A DNA stretch of 64,000 nt, taken from positions 62,001-126,000 of the forward strand of contig NZ_AQPF01000007.1 in the NCBI RefSeq assembly GCF_009846745.1, in the 5' to 3' direction. Positions 52,066 through 61,769 of this stretch are shown piece after piece; position 1 is the stretch's first letter, and each line of letters opens with the position of its first letter. Origin of the DNA: Alloalcanivorax xiamenensis (GTDB lineage Bacteria > Pseudomonadota > Gammaproteobacteria > Pseudomonadales > Alcanivoracaceae). The position numbers were made by a program, and so were the translations under genes. A model generated the notes under the pieces. The model searched no databases and was not told where the DNA came from. It saw nothing but the letters and a program-made list of their open reading frames with translations.

Positions 52066-52084
52066 AATAATGAAAACCATTACT
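52066..52084. promoter_or_regulatory. Fur box upstream of fagA-fumC
   Basis: AATAATGAAAACCATTACT agrees with the 19-bp Fur consensus at 14 positions. It sits about 40 bp before the fagA start, so iron repression of fagA and fumC is expected, as in pseudomonads. Confidence 0.72.
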
Positions 52085-52121
52085 ATTTGAACCTTGTTAT
52101 CAATGACGAGGCAGATCGGCC

Positions 52122-52493
52122 ATGCCCTCCCCCCGGCCCGTCCCCGATCCGGCATTGCGGTTACTGCGGCGGAAGATCCGGTTCGGCACTGAACCGGATA
52201 ACCCGACGTTGTTCCCGCTTTGGCGAATGCAGGAAGAAGCGGTGTTCATCGGCACCGCGGATACGGAGGCCCGGCGCGGTCTGTTCGAGGGGCAATTCCG
52301 TTTGCTGCTCGACACCGTGATGGACGAACTGGTGCCCCGACATTGGCGCTGCCAGTGTCTGGATCATATTCACACTCCCTTGGGGTCCCTTCACCGGCTC
52401 GCCGATGACGACGCTTCCCGGCGGCACGTGCGCCAGCTGCTCTGGGAGCTGTCGGTATCCAGCCGTTACGTACAACACAGTCTTATTGGATAA
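52122..52493 (+). CDS. fagA: FagA-like protein upstream of fumC
   Basis: Protein of 123 aa, named from position: fagA precedes fumC in Fur-controlled operons of Pseudomonas. Its lines ALRLLRRKIRFGTEPDNPTL and HWRCQCLDHIHTPLGSLHRL recall that small family, whose role is not known. The Fur box upstream and 11-bp gap to fumC support the operon. sodA, which follows fumC in some relatives, is not present here. Confidence 0.72.
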   Translation: MPSPRPVPDPALRLLRRKIRFGTEPDNPTLFPLWRMQEEAVFIGTADTEARRGLFEGQFRLLLDTVMDELVPRHWRCQCLDHIHTPLGSLHRLADDDASRRHVRQLLWELSVSSRYVQHSLIG

Positions 52494-52504
52494 GGATTCT
52501 TTGC

Positions 52505-53881
<1,377 letters not shown>

Positions 53882-53892
53882 GTCCCGTTTTG

Positions 53893-53931
53893 GCTCCGTC
53901 GCGGCGTCGATAGCGCGGCGGAGCTTTTTTT
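53893..53931 (+). terminator. Rho-independent terminator of the fumC operon
   Basis: GCTCCG-t-CGCG, a short loop, CGCG-g-CGGAGC, then TTTTTTT. It begins 12 bp after the fumC stop; its T-run reaches the stop of convergent argC. Confidence 0.9.
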
Positions 53932-54871
53932 ACAGCCCGGTGGCTTCGTCGATCCCCAGGTGCACGTTCATATTCTGCACCGCGGCGCCGGCCGCCCCCT
54001 TGCCCAGGTTATCCAGCCGTGCGATCACGCATTGGCGTTCGCCATTGCCGAACAGAAACAGGTCCACCCGGTTGGTGTCATTGCTGCCCTGCACATCGAA
54101 GAAACCACCGTTGAGGCTGGCCGGGTCATCGGGCATATGCACGCGGATAAAGGGCTCGTTGGCATAGCGCTTGCGGAAGGTCTCGTACAGCTCGCCAACA
54201 TCCGTGCCCGGCTTCAGGTGGGACATCTGCAGCGGCACCGTCACCGCCAGCCCTTTCAGGAACGGTCCCACCGTCGGCACGAACACCGGTGGAAACGCCA
54301 GGCCGGTGTAGCGCTGCATCTCCGGCAAGTGCTTGTGCTCCAGGCCGAGGGCGTAGGCACGCGGCGCCCGCAGACGGCCTTCGGTGTCGGCTTCATAGTC
54401 AGCGATCATGCCCTTGCCGCCACCGCTGTAACCGGTCAGAGAGGTTGCGCTGAGCGGGTAGTCAGCGGGCAGCAAGCCGGCGTCCACCAGTGGCCGTACC
54501 GCCAGAATAAAGGCGCTGGCGTGGCAACCCACATTGGCGATGCGCTTGCTGGCACGGATGCGGTCACGCTGGCCGGCTTCCAGTTCCGGCAGGCCGTAAA
54601 CCCAGTCGTCGGCCACCCGGAACGCGGTGCTGGCGTCGATCAGGCAGGTGTCGGGGTTATTCACCATGGCCGCCGCTTCCCTGGACGCGGCGTCGGGCAG
54701 GCACAGAAAGGCCACATCGGCGGCGTTCAGCAGCCGGGCACGCTCATCAGCGTCCTTGCGCAAGGCACTGTCGATGCGCAGCAACTCGATGTCCGGGCGC
54801 CCTTCCAGGTACTCGAACAGGCGCAGCCCGGTGGTGCCTTCCTGACCGTCCACATAAACCTTGAATGCCAT
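53930..54871 (-). CDS. argC: N-acetyl-gamma-glutamyl-phosphate reductase, type 2
   Basis: Protein of 313 aa for arginine synthesis, reducing N-acetylglutamyl phosphate to the semialdehyde. The start MAFKVYVDGQEGTTGLRLFE with GTTGL binds NADPH, and the active-site cysteine lies in IANVGCHASAF. The short form (313 rather than about 345 aa) is the type 2 enzyme. It stands alone, without other arg genes next to it. Confidence 0.93.
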   Translation of the reverse strand: MAFKVYVDGQEGTTGLRLFEYLEGRPDIELLRIDSALRKDADERARLLNAADVAFLCLPDAASREAAAMVNNPDTCLIDASTAFRVADDWVYGLPELEAGQRDRIRASKRIANVGCHASAFILAVRPLVDAGLLPADYPLSATSLTGYSGGGKGMIADYEADTEGRLRAPRAYALGLEHKHLPEMQRYTGLAFPPVFVPTVGPFLKGLAVTVPLQMSHLKPGTDVGELYETFRKRYANEPFIRVHMPDDPASLNGGFFDVQGSNDTNRVDLFLFGNGERQCVIARLDNLGKGAAGAAVQNMNVHLGIDEATGL

Positions 54872-54990
54872 TTTCGGATCTCCCGGAGAATCAGACCGCC
54901 AAGCCTAAGTATCCGGCCGGGCGCTTGCAACGGACAGGTCCATTTTCCACGCTTTCCGCCCCCGATCTCAACCGGCGGTCTCCAGGTTCG

Positions 54991-56214
54991 CTAAGCGGCG
55001 AGGTCGCCGGCGGGGCCGAAGAACTCGAAATGGATATCGGCGTCCTCCACGGCGCGTTGCTTGAGCAGGCGCCAGCCGTGCTTCAGCATTGGCGCCGGGC
55101 CGCACAGGTAAAATTCCGCCGCCCGGTTGCCGATCAATTGATCCAGCAGTACGGAATCCAGCAAGCCCTCGCTGTCGTGAAGCGCCCGGGCGCGGTCCTC
55201 CGCGGTGGCCTCGCTGAGGCGAACGTGGACGCTGAGGTTGGGATAATCCCCCCGCAACGCCGCCAGTTCTTTCTCGAACGGGCGCACCGCGCCGTTAAGA
55301 GCACACTGAATGAAGATGACTTCCCGGCCAACCTGCTGCTCCAGGGCCGCGTGGAGCATGGACAGAATCGGGGTGATACCGACACCACCGGCAATCAGGA
55401 CCAGCGGCTTGCCGGCCTCCACCACGGGTTTCAACACGAACTCCCCGCAAGGCGGCGCCAGTTCCACCACATCCCCCTGCTTGACCCGGTCATGCAAATA
55501 GTTGGAGCAAACGCCGTCCGGGGCCCCGGCCTCACCGGCCAGCTCCCGTTTCACGCTGATCCGGAACCGCGCCGAGCCCGGCCGATTGGACAGACTGTAA
55601 TTGCGCATCACCGGCACGCCGTTTTCAGGCGTAAGGCGCAGCGTCACGTACTGCCCGGGACTGTGGGGCTGCAAGGGCTGGCCATCTTCCGGAGCCAGAT
55701 ACAAGGATACGATATTGTCGCTGGCGGCTTCCCGCTGCTGGACCACGAACCGTTTGAAGCCTTGCCAGCCATGGGTCTTGGTCTGGGAGTGGTAAATCTC
55801 ACGTTCGCGTTGAATGAAGAGATCCGCCAGCATGCCGTAAGCCTCCGCCCAGGCATCGATGATCTGGTCCGTGGCCGCTTCACCCAACACTTCCCGGATC
55901 GACGCCAACAGGTTTTCACCCACGATCGGATAGTGCTCCGCCTTGATCCCCAGGGAGACGTGCTTCTGGGCGATCAACTCCACCGCTCCGGCCAGCACCG
56001 CCGGGTTTTCGATATTGCGTGCGTAGGCGCAAATGGCCGCCGCCAACGCCCGCTGCTGGGTTCCCGCATGCTGATGGGCCGGGTTGAAGAACCCGCGCAC
56101 TTCCGGATTTTCCCGGAACATGCGCTGGTAAAAATGGCGGGTCAGCGCCTCTCCATTCTCCTCCAACACAGGAACGGTTTGTTTGATGACCTCCATCCGG
56201 GCCGCTGACAACAT
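54991..56214 (-). CDS. hmp: Flavohemoprotein, nitric oxide dioxygenase
   Basis: Protein of 407 aa that converts NO with O2 and NAD(P)H to nitrate. A globin domain (about 1-140, with the proximal-side LIAQKHVSLGIKAEHYPIVG) is followed by a FAD domain (RNYSLSNRP) and an NAD-binding domain (LIAGGVGITPILSMLHAALE). The frame runs to 56286, but ATG 56214 has an AGGAGG site and starts the globin. Two NsrR-type boxes lie upstream, so it belongs to the same NO-response set as norB and nnrS. Confidence 0.96.
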   Translation of the reverse strand: MLSAARMEVIKQTVPVLEENGEALTRHFYQRMFRENPEVRGFFNPAHQHAGTQQRALAAAICAYARNIENPAVLAGAVELIAQKHVSLGIKAEHYPIVGENLLASIREVLGEAATDQIIDAWAEAYGMLADLFIQREREIYHSQTKTHGWQGFKRFVVQQREAASDNIVSLYLAPEDGQPLQPHSPGQYVTLRLTPENGVPVMRNYSLSNRPGSARFRISVKRELAGEAGAPDGVCSNYLHDRVKQGDVVELAPPCGEFVLKPVVEAGKPLVLIAGGVGITPILSMLHAALEQQVGREVIFIQCALNGAVRPFEKELAALRGDYPNLSVHVRLSEATAEDRARALHDSEGLLDSVLLDQLIGNRAAEFYLCGPAPMLKHGWRLLKQRAVEDADIHFEFFGPAGDLAA

Positions 56215-56224
56215 GATGCCTCCT

Positions 56225-56247
56225 AAGTTACATTTAAAATACACCTT
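56225..56247. promoter_or_regulatory. NsrR-type operator 1 upstream of hmp
   Basis: AAGTTACATTT-A-AAATACACCTT fits the 23-bp NsrR format with weak arms. It is 11 bp upstream of the hmp start, over or near the ribosome site. Confidence 0.6.
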
Positions 56248-56250
56248 ATA

Positions 56251-56273
56251 AAGATGCATATTATGTGCATCTT
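56251..56273. promoter_or_regulatory. NsrR-type operator 2 upstream of hmp
   Basis: AAGATGCATAT-T-ATGTGCATCTT is a very good match to the NsrR consensus. It is 4 bp from the first box and 37 bp before the start. Confidence 0.85.
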
Positions 56274-56391
56274 TAACATAAATCAAGATCGTGACCGGCG
56301 CTCGCCGGGCGCTTGACTTTCCATGGCTGCGCCGACACCGTGTTCCCGGCTCACACCAAGCCGGTCTTTTTTAATTTCAGCAGTGACTCCC

Positions 56392-57537
56392 ATGCCCGAT
56401 TACGGCCCCCTGATGCGCTATCGTCAGGCTTTGAAAGATGACTTCACCAAGGACTCCGGCCAGGAACAGGCCGTGGCCGCGCTGCAAAGGTGTTTCGAGG
56501 CTCTGGAACAGGGCGAATGCCCCGCCGGGCTCTATCTTTGGGGACCGGTGGGACGTGGCAAGACCTGGCTTATGGACCAGTTTCACGGCAGTCTTTCGGT
56601 CCCGGTCCGCCGCCAGCATTTCCACCATTTCATGCAATGGGTGCATCGACGGCTGTTCCAATTGACCGGTCACGGCAATCCGCTCCAGTACCTGGCGAGG
56701 GAGTTGGCCGGGACATTGCGCGTGCTGTGCTTCGACGAGCTGTTCGTCAACGACATCGGCGATGCCATGCTGTTGGGGCCCTTGCTCGAAGCACTCATGG
56801 ACGCCGGGCTGACGCTGATCATCACGTCCAACTGCGCTCCGGAACAGCTGTATCAGGACGGCTTTAACTATGACCGTTTCTCCCCGGCCGTCGGCGCCTT
56901 GCGGCGGCACTTGAAAGTGATCCGGATGGACGGCGGGCAGGACCACCGACTCCATGGCGGCGGCGCTTTCTCCCGATATTGGATCGCGGATCGTGGGCCG
57001 CTGGAAGACGCTTTCCTGGATTATCTGGAGGAGGAAGAATCGCCCACCGACGCCCCCTGGGCCTTGGAAGGCCGCCTGTTACCGGTGGTCCGGCGCGGCA
57101 AACGGGCGCTCTGGTCCACCTTCGCCCAACTGTGTGAGACGGCCCGCTCCAGTTCCGACTACATGGCGCTTTGCGACCATTTTCAGGCGCTTTTTCTCAG
57201 CGATGTGCCTGCCCTGGGTGGCACACCGAAGGCATCCGGCATCGCCCGTGGCACCGAAGACGCCGCCAGCCAGGTGGCCGCCGGTGACCGGGCGCTGCCG
57301 GCTCTGTCCAGATACGACGACGCCGTCCGCCGGCTGATTGCCCTGGTGGACGAGTGCTACGACCGTGGCTGTCCTCTCTATATGCACGCCGACGTATCGC
57401 TGGATGCCCTCTACACGGACGGACATCTGATCATGCCCTTCCAAAGAACGGTAAGCCGGCTCCATGCCATGCAGGCCTGGCCACACCCCTGGCCCGGCCC
57501 GGGAAGCAAGTGGACGGCGGAACTTACTCTCCCTTGA
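56392..57537 (+). CDS. zapE: ZapE/AFG1-family ATPase
   Basis: P-loop ATPase of 381 aa. Walker A GLYLWGPVGRGKTWLMDQFH, Walker B VLCFDELFVNDIGDAM and the AFG1-type TSNCAPEQLYQDGFNYDRF are intact. In E. coli ZapE interacts with the division ring; the AFG1 name comes from a mitochondrial quality-control ATPase. The ATG at 56392 is chosen because it begins MPDYGPLMRYRQAL. Divergent from hmp, and its end overlaps the crotonase gene by 14 bp tail to tail. Confidence 0.88.
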   Translation: MPDYGPLMRYRQALKDDFTKDSGQEQAVAALQRCFEALEQGECPAGLYLWGPVGRGKTWLMDQFHGSLSVPVRRQHFHHFMQWVHRRLFQLTGHGNPLQYLARELAGTLRVLCFDELFVNDIGDAMLLGPLLEALMDAGLTLIITSNCAPEQLYQDGFNYDRFSPAVGALRRHLKVIRMDGGQDHRLHGGGAFSRYWIADRGPLEDAFLDYLEEEESPTDAPWALEGRLLPVVRRGKRALWSTFAQLCETARSSSDYMALCDHFQALFLSDVPALGGTPKASGIARGTEDAASQVAAGDRALPALSRYDDAVRRLIALVDECYDRGCPLYMHADVSLDALYTDGHLIMPFQRTVSRLHAMQAWPHPWPGPGSKWTAELTLP

Positions 57538-58438
57538 GTTCCTTCAACTTTTGTTCCAACTCGGCGATCTTCCGACGCGCGTCATCGCCTTCCGGGATGT
57601 CGCGGCCGCTGTCACGCCATTCAATAGCGGCTTTGAAGCCTTCCGTCTGAGCATAGCGGCGGAACCAGAGACCTTCCGGATTGTGACGGGTGATCCCATC
57701 GAACACGGTGGCCAGCATTTGCGTCTGCTCCAGGCCCATGGTCAACATCACTTGATTCACCACCAGCTTGTGCATGCTCAAGTGGCTGCTTGGCACGCCG
57801 GCGATGCGCCCCGCCACTTCCATGGTCTTGGCGTCCAGCTCCTCCTCCGGCACCACATAGTTGGCCAGGCCCCATTCGCCGGCCTGTTTGCCGGAAATCA
57901 GATCCCCGGTGAACATCATCTGCTTGGCCCGCACCGGCCCGAGCCGGTAGGTCCACATGGCGGTGGTCGGGCATCCCCAAACCCGGGTCGGCATATAACC
58001 GATGCGAGCGTTATCGGCCATGATCATCAAGTCGCAGCACAGGGCGATATCGCTTCCGCCGGCGGCGGCGGCGCCATGAATCTTGGCGATGGTGGGTTTA
58101 CGGGACCGCCACAGACTCATGAAATCCTCGGTGTTCCGCTTCATATGGGCGTAGTCGACCATGGGATCCCAGGGCATGGCTTCCTGCTGACAAGGATTCT
58201 CTCTTTGCGATTCCGCGTAGTAGGTCAGATCGTAACCACCACAGAATCCCTTGCCGGCGCCTTCAACGACAATCACGTGGACCTGGTCATTGTCCTCCGC
58301 CCACCTTACCGCGCGCCGGATATCGTCACCGGTTTCGTCGATGATGGCATTGAGTCTTTCCGGACGATTGAGGAGCAGCCTGGCGATTCTTGGGTTTTTC
58401 TCATCCTGGGAAATCCGGACGGTTGTCAATTCCAGCAT
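57524..58438 (-). CDS. Enoyl-CoA hydratase/isomerase (crotonase) family protein
   Basis: Crotonase-fold protein of 304 aa. The oxyanion-hole lines are AGKGFCGGYDLTYYAES and KIHGAAAAGGSDIALCCDL. The C-terminal coiled helix (ARRKIAELEQKLKELK) is longer than usual. The substrate is not known. It diverges from a TetR gene over a perfect palindrome, and an acyl-CoA synthetase follows that regulator, so a small fatty-acid or xenobiotic acyl-CoA module is likely. The ATG at 58438 has GGAGAG upstream. Confidence 0.88.
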   Translation of the reverse strand: MLELTTVRISQDEKNPRIARLLLNRPERLNAIIDETGDDIRRAVRWAEDNDQVHVIVVEGAGKGFCGGYDLTYYAESQRENPCQQEAMPWDPMVDYAHMKRNTEDFMSLWRSRKPTIAKIHGAAAAGGSDIALCCDLMIMADNARIGYMPTRVWGCPTTAMWTYRLGPVRAKQMMFTGDLISGKQAGEWGLANYVVPEEELDAKTMEVAGRIAGVPSSHLSMHKLVVNQVMLTMGLEQTQMLATVFDGITRHNPEGLWFRRYAQTEGFKAAIEWRDSGRDIPEGDDARRKIAELEQKLKELKGE

Positions 58439-58473
58439 GATTCTCTCCAATAAGGGGGTTATCGACTTCTTGA

Positions 58474-58493
58474 CAGTCAGTCATGACTGACTG
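58474..58493. promoter_or_regulatory. Perfect 20-bp palindrome, probable TetR operator
   Basis: CAGTCAGTCA-TGACTGACTG, centred between the divergent crotonase and TetR genes, 36 bp from each. It is very likely the operator of the adjacent TetR protein. Confidence 0.8.
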
Positions 58494-58528
58494 CAAAGTA
58501 TCACCCTGGATTTCGGAGTGCAAACTCA

Positions 58529-59125
58529 ATGAAGACCTCAACGTCCGAAGCACGGCCCGTCCCTTCCTTGAAGGACCGGATTACCGACGCGGCGGTGGCA
58601 TTGCTGATTGATGAAGGCGTGGCAAAAACCACCACGGTGGCAGTTCAGAAAAGAGCGAACGTGAGTCGCGGCGCCCTGCTCTATCACTTCCCGAGCAGGG
58701 CGGATCTGCTCGCCTCCACCATCGAAAGACTGGTGCGAATGAACGAGCAACAGATCAATGAATCCTTTCTGAGTTGCTCGGACCCGGCCGAGGACGTGGA
58801 GAAAGCACTGATCGCCTTGAGCGACAACATGGCCCGCCCCTCGTATCTGGCCGAAATGGAGCTGTGGGCGATTTCACGCAACGATCAGGAATTACGCGAC
58901 GCTCTGTATCAGGCGGAAAAAGCAGCCCGCTTTGACCTGGACCGGGTGGTCGGGAAGCTCCTTGAATGCTGGAAGAAGCACGAAAATTATCAGCTTCTGG
59001 CGGATCTCAGCGTGGAATTCCTCAGAGGCGTGGCCTTCTCCGACATCCTGAGAAAACGGCCCGAATATCGATGGCGAATGATTTCGTTGTGGGTTGAGGT
59101 GATCAAAAAGTCACTGGAAGCGTAA
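58529..59125 (+). CDS. TetR-family regulator of the acyl-CoA module
   Basis: Regulator of 198 aa. The helix-turn-helix is at about 20-65 (ITDAAVALLIDEG, KRANVSRGALLYHFPSRADL), and the C-terminal half is the ligand domain. The neighbouring perfect palindrome and the flanking crotonase and acyl-CoA synthetase genes suggest an acyl-CoA or fatty acid inducer, which is inferred only. Confidence 0.88.
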   Translation: MKTSTSEARPVPSLKDRITDAAVALLIDEGVAKTTTVAVQKRANVSRGALLYHFPSRADLLASTIERLVRMNEQQINESFLSCSDPAEDVEKALIALSDNMARPSYLAEMELWAISRNDQELRDALYQAEKAARFDLDRVVGKLLECWKKHENYQLLADLSVEFLRGVAFSDILRKRPEYRWRMISLWVEVIKKSLEA

Positions 59126-59222
59126 GCTCCGACAGCGTCCTCCAAGGCTCTTTTTCGTCTCCTTTTTCGGGCTGGTTGGCAATCCTTCCCCATTTGAAAA
59201 CAAAGAAACAGGAGACCAATCG

Positions 59223-61001
59223 ATGAGCCAGGCTATCCCTCGTGACGATATCGAGGCCGCCAAACTGTTTGACCAGGCTCGCAGTCCGCTGGCCTTGCTG
59301 CGCCGAACCGCGGCCCGGCGTCCGGATCATCCGGCGCTGATCTATCTGCGCGATGCCAGCGACCCGCAACCGGTGACGCTCACTTACGCTCAGTTGCTCG
59401 AGGAAGTGGAAGCCCTTTGCCGGGCACTCAGAGCACGGGGCGTCGGCCAGGACGATGGCGTTCCCATACTGCTGCCGCTGGTTCCGCAGGCAGTGTCCAG
59501 TCTGATCGCCGCGCTGACCGTGGGGGTCGCCTTCCCGGTGAATTTATTGTTGTCTCCGGAAGCGATGGCCTCCCAGTTCAAACTGGCCCGGGCCAGAGAG
59601 GTCATTGTCATGGGCCCCCACCCCGCCCTGGACGTCCGCGAGCGTGTCGACGCCGCCATCCAGCTACTGGATAGCGAGGTCAATCTGACCGAAGTGGCTC
59701 TCGGAGCCTCCACGCCAGGTGCTTTTTCCTGGGCGGAATTACTGGAAGCCGGAAATACCGGTCTGGATGTGGAACCTGTTCCCGATGCGCCCGCGGCCCT
59801 GGTGCATACCGGCGGCACCACCGGCGCCCCCAAACTCGCAGAGCTGACACAACGCAATCTGGCGGCCGCCGCTATCATGGCCGGCTCGGCGCTCGGCTGG
59901 CGGGACAGCGACCGTATTCTCACCGGTCTCCCTCTCTTCCATGTTGGCGGCTCGGTGGACATGCTGCTGTCCGGCATCGCGGCCGGCGTCACGCTGATGT
60001 TTCCCACCGCCCTGGGCCTGCGCAATCCAGAGGTGATCAGCCGCTTCTGGTCATTGGTGGATGAGACCCGGGCAACACTGGTCGGCGGGGTGCCCACCAT
60101 GCTCTCGGCAATGACCACCAGCCCCCGGGCCGACGCCACACTGAGTACGCTACGGGGGTTCGTGACCGGCGGCTCTCCGCTGCCCGCCGAATTGAAACGG
60201 AAGGTGGAGGAGATCAGCGGCAAACCGGTGTGTCAGCTCTATGGCCAGACCGAAACCGCCGGCATCACCACCGCGCAACAGGCCGATGGCGGCTACCACC
60301 CGATCTGTGGCGGCAAGCCTATCCCAATGATGAAGGTGGCGATGGGTGGCCCGGACCGCGACTTCAAACCCGGCGATACCGGTGAAGTGTTCGTGTCCGG
60401 TCCGAATGTTTTTCTGGGCTATCGCACCAACGACGGCATCCAGGGCGGTCCGACCGATGGCTGGATCAGTACCGGGGATCTCGGCGAAGTCACCGAGGAT
60501 GGCGACCTGAGACTGGTCGGCCGCAGCAAGGAAATCATCATTCGTAGCGGACACAATATCGACCCGCTACTGATCGAAGAGGTGGCCATGGAACACCCGG
60601 CCGTGGCGCAGGCCGCGGCGGTCGCCATGCCCGATGCCTATGCGGGTGAACTCCCGGTTTTGTATGTCGCGCTGACACCGGGAGCGCAGGTCAGCCCCGA
60701 GGAACTCATCGCGCACACCGGTGAGCGCATCGCCGAACCACCTGCCCGGCCAAAGCACGCCTTCATCCTTGAGGAAATGCCGCTCACCCCGGTGGGGAAA
60801 ATCGCCCGTTATAAACTCAAACAGCTGGCCACCGAGCATCAGGTTCGCGCCGCATTATCCTCGGTTGATGCCCTGGAGACAGTGACCTGCCAGGACAACG
60901 GTGCCCGACAAGTGAGTTTGCACTGGAAGCGCACACCAACCGAGGAACAGCGGGAACAAGCCGACAAGGTACTGGCCGACCTGGGCCTTGAGCTGATGTA
61001 A
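59223..61001 (+). CDS. Acyl-CoA synthetase (AMP-dependent)
   Basis: ANL-family ligase of 592 aa. The P-loop-like VHTGGTTGAPKLAELTQRN, the AMP-binding LYGQTETAGIT and the hinge/C-terminal GRSKEIIIRSGHNIDP and LTPVGKIARYKLK motifs are intact, with the catalytic lysine in GKIARYKL. It activates a carboxylic acid to its CoA ester. Chain length cannot be told. It is the third gene of the TetR-crotonase group and lies 97 bp after the regulator, with a GGAGACC-type site. Confidence 0.92.
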   Translation: MSQAIPRDDIEAAKLFDQARSPLALLRRTAARRPDHPALIYLRDASDPQPVTLTYAQLLEEVEALCRALRARGVGQDDGVPILLPLVPQAVSSLIAALTVGVAFPVNLLLSPEAMASQFKLARAREVIVMGPHPALDVRERVDAAIQLLDSEVNLTEVALGASTPGAFSWAELLEAGNTGLDVEPVPDAPAALVHTGGTTGAPKLAELTQRNLAAAAIMAGSALGWRDSDRILTGLPLFHVGGSVDMLLSGIAAGVTLMFPTALGLRNPEVISRFWSLVDETRATLVGGVPTMLSAMTTSPRADATLSTLRGFVTGGSPLPAELKRKVEEISGKPVCQLYGQTETAGITTAQQADGGYHPICGGKPIPMMKVAMGGPDRDFKPGDTGEVFVSGPNVFLGYRTNDGIQGGPTDGWISTGDLGEVTEDGDLRLVGRSKEIIIRSGHNIDPLLIEEVAMEHPAVAQAAAVAMPDAYAGELPVLYVALTPGAQVSPEELIAHTGERIAEPPARPKHAFILEEMPLTPVGKIARYKLKQLATEHQVRAALSSVDALETVTCQDNGARQVSLHWKRTPTEEQREQADKVLADLGLELM

Positions 61002-61013
61002 AGACAACCTCCA

Positions 61014-61041
61014 GGGAAGATGGCGATTTCACCATCTTCCC
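61014..61041. terminator. Bidirectional hairpin between convergent genes
   Basis: GGGAAGATGG and CCATCTTCCC form a 10-bp stem with an 8-base loop between the acyl-CoA synthetase and the convergent TetR gene. T-runs are weak. Confidence 0.5.
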
Positions 61042-61066
61042 GTCACATCGGCCCGGCCCCACCCGG

Positions 61067-61702
61067 CTACTGTAATCCGGCGATCAGAGCCCGCACCGTG
61101 ACACGTTTGACCACCTCGGGGTCACCCCAAGGGTACTCAGGGATGGTGATCAGGTTCATCGCCACACCTTGCATTCCGCACAGCAACACGCTCTGCATTT
61201 CGTCCGGGTCCCCCGCGCCAAGATTGCCCTGCGTCTGGGCATCCACGATGGCCTCACGGAAAATCCTCAGCCCATCCTGTATCCCGGAACTTTCCACGAA
61301 ATAACCTTCGCCCTCGGCCTTCGGCTGATCTTCGATCAGGAAAATGGCGCGATAGTCGTCAGGGCGGGACAACCAGAAATCGATGAACGTCAAACACAGG
61401 GTTTCCAATCGCCCGGCGGCGGGCGTGTTCTGATAGCAGGCGTTCAACGCCTCGATCAATCCGGCAAAGATCTCCTCCCAAATATGCAGCAATAGCTGAC
61501 GCTTGCCGGGGAACAGTTTGTACAGCGCGGCCGGGGAACAGTTGGCCATGGTGGCGATCTTGCGCATGGAGACACCGTGATAGCCTTCCTCCGCGAACAG
61601 CGAGCGGGCGGCACGAATGATCATCTGGCGGCTGTCCCGCGCCTGTTTCCGGCTACGGGGCGGGCGGCCACGGCGAGCGGTTTTCGATTGTGTCGAGGTC
61701 AT
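61067..61702 (-). CDS. TetR-family regulator beside an amine oxidase
   Basis: Regulator of 211 aa. After a basic, low-complexity start (RRGRPPRSRKQARDSRQ) comes the helix-turn-helix (IIRAARSLFAEEGYHGVSMR, then TMANCSPAALYKLFPGKRQL). A longer frame upstream is open but unlikely; ATG 61702 is chosen because the palindrome lies just before it. Divergent from the FAD amine oxidase with a 22-bp operator between them, so it probably represses that gene. Confidence 0.85.
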   Translation of the reverse strand: MTSTQSKTARRGRPPRSRKQARDSRQMIIRAARSLFAEEGYHGVSMRKIATMANCSPAALYKLFPGKRQLLLHIWEEIFAGLIEALNACYQNTPAAGRLETLCLTFIDFWLSRPDDYRAIFLIEDQPKAEGEGYFVESSGIQDGLRIFREAIVDAQTQGNLGAGDPDEMQSVLLCGMQGVAMNLITIPEYPWGDPEVVKRVTVRALIAGLQ

Positions 61703-61711
61703 GGGGTTGAT

Positions 61712-61733
61712 TTTAGTGAACGCGTTTACTAAA
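61712..61733. promoter_or_regulatory. Palindromic operator between TetR and amine oxidase genes
   Basis: TTTAGTGAACG-CGTTTACTAAA is palindromic at all but one pair. It lies 9 bp before the TetR start and 37 bp before the oxidase start. Confidence 0.75.
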
Positions 61734-61769
61734 TTCCAGTTCCCGACACCGGAAGAGTGCGAGAACACC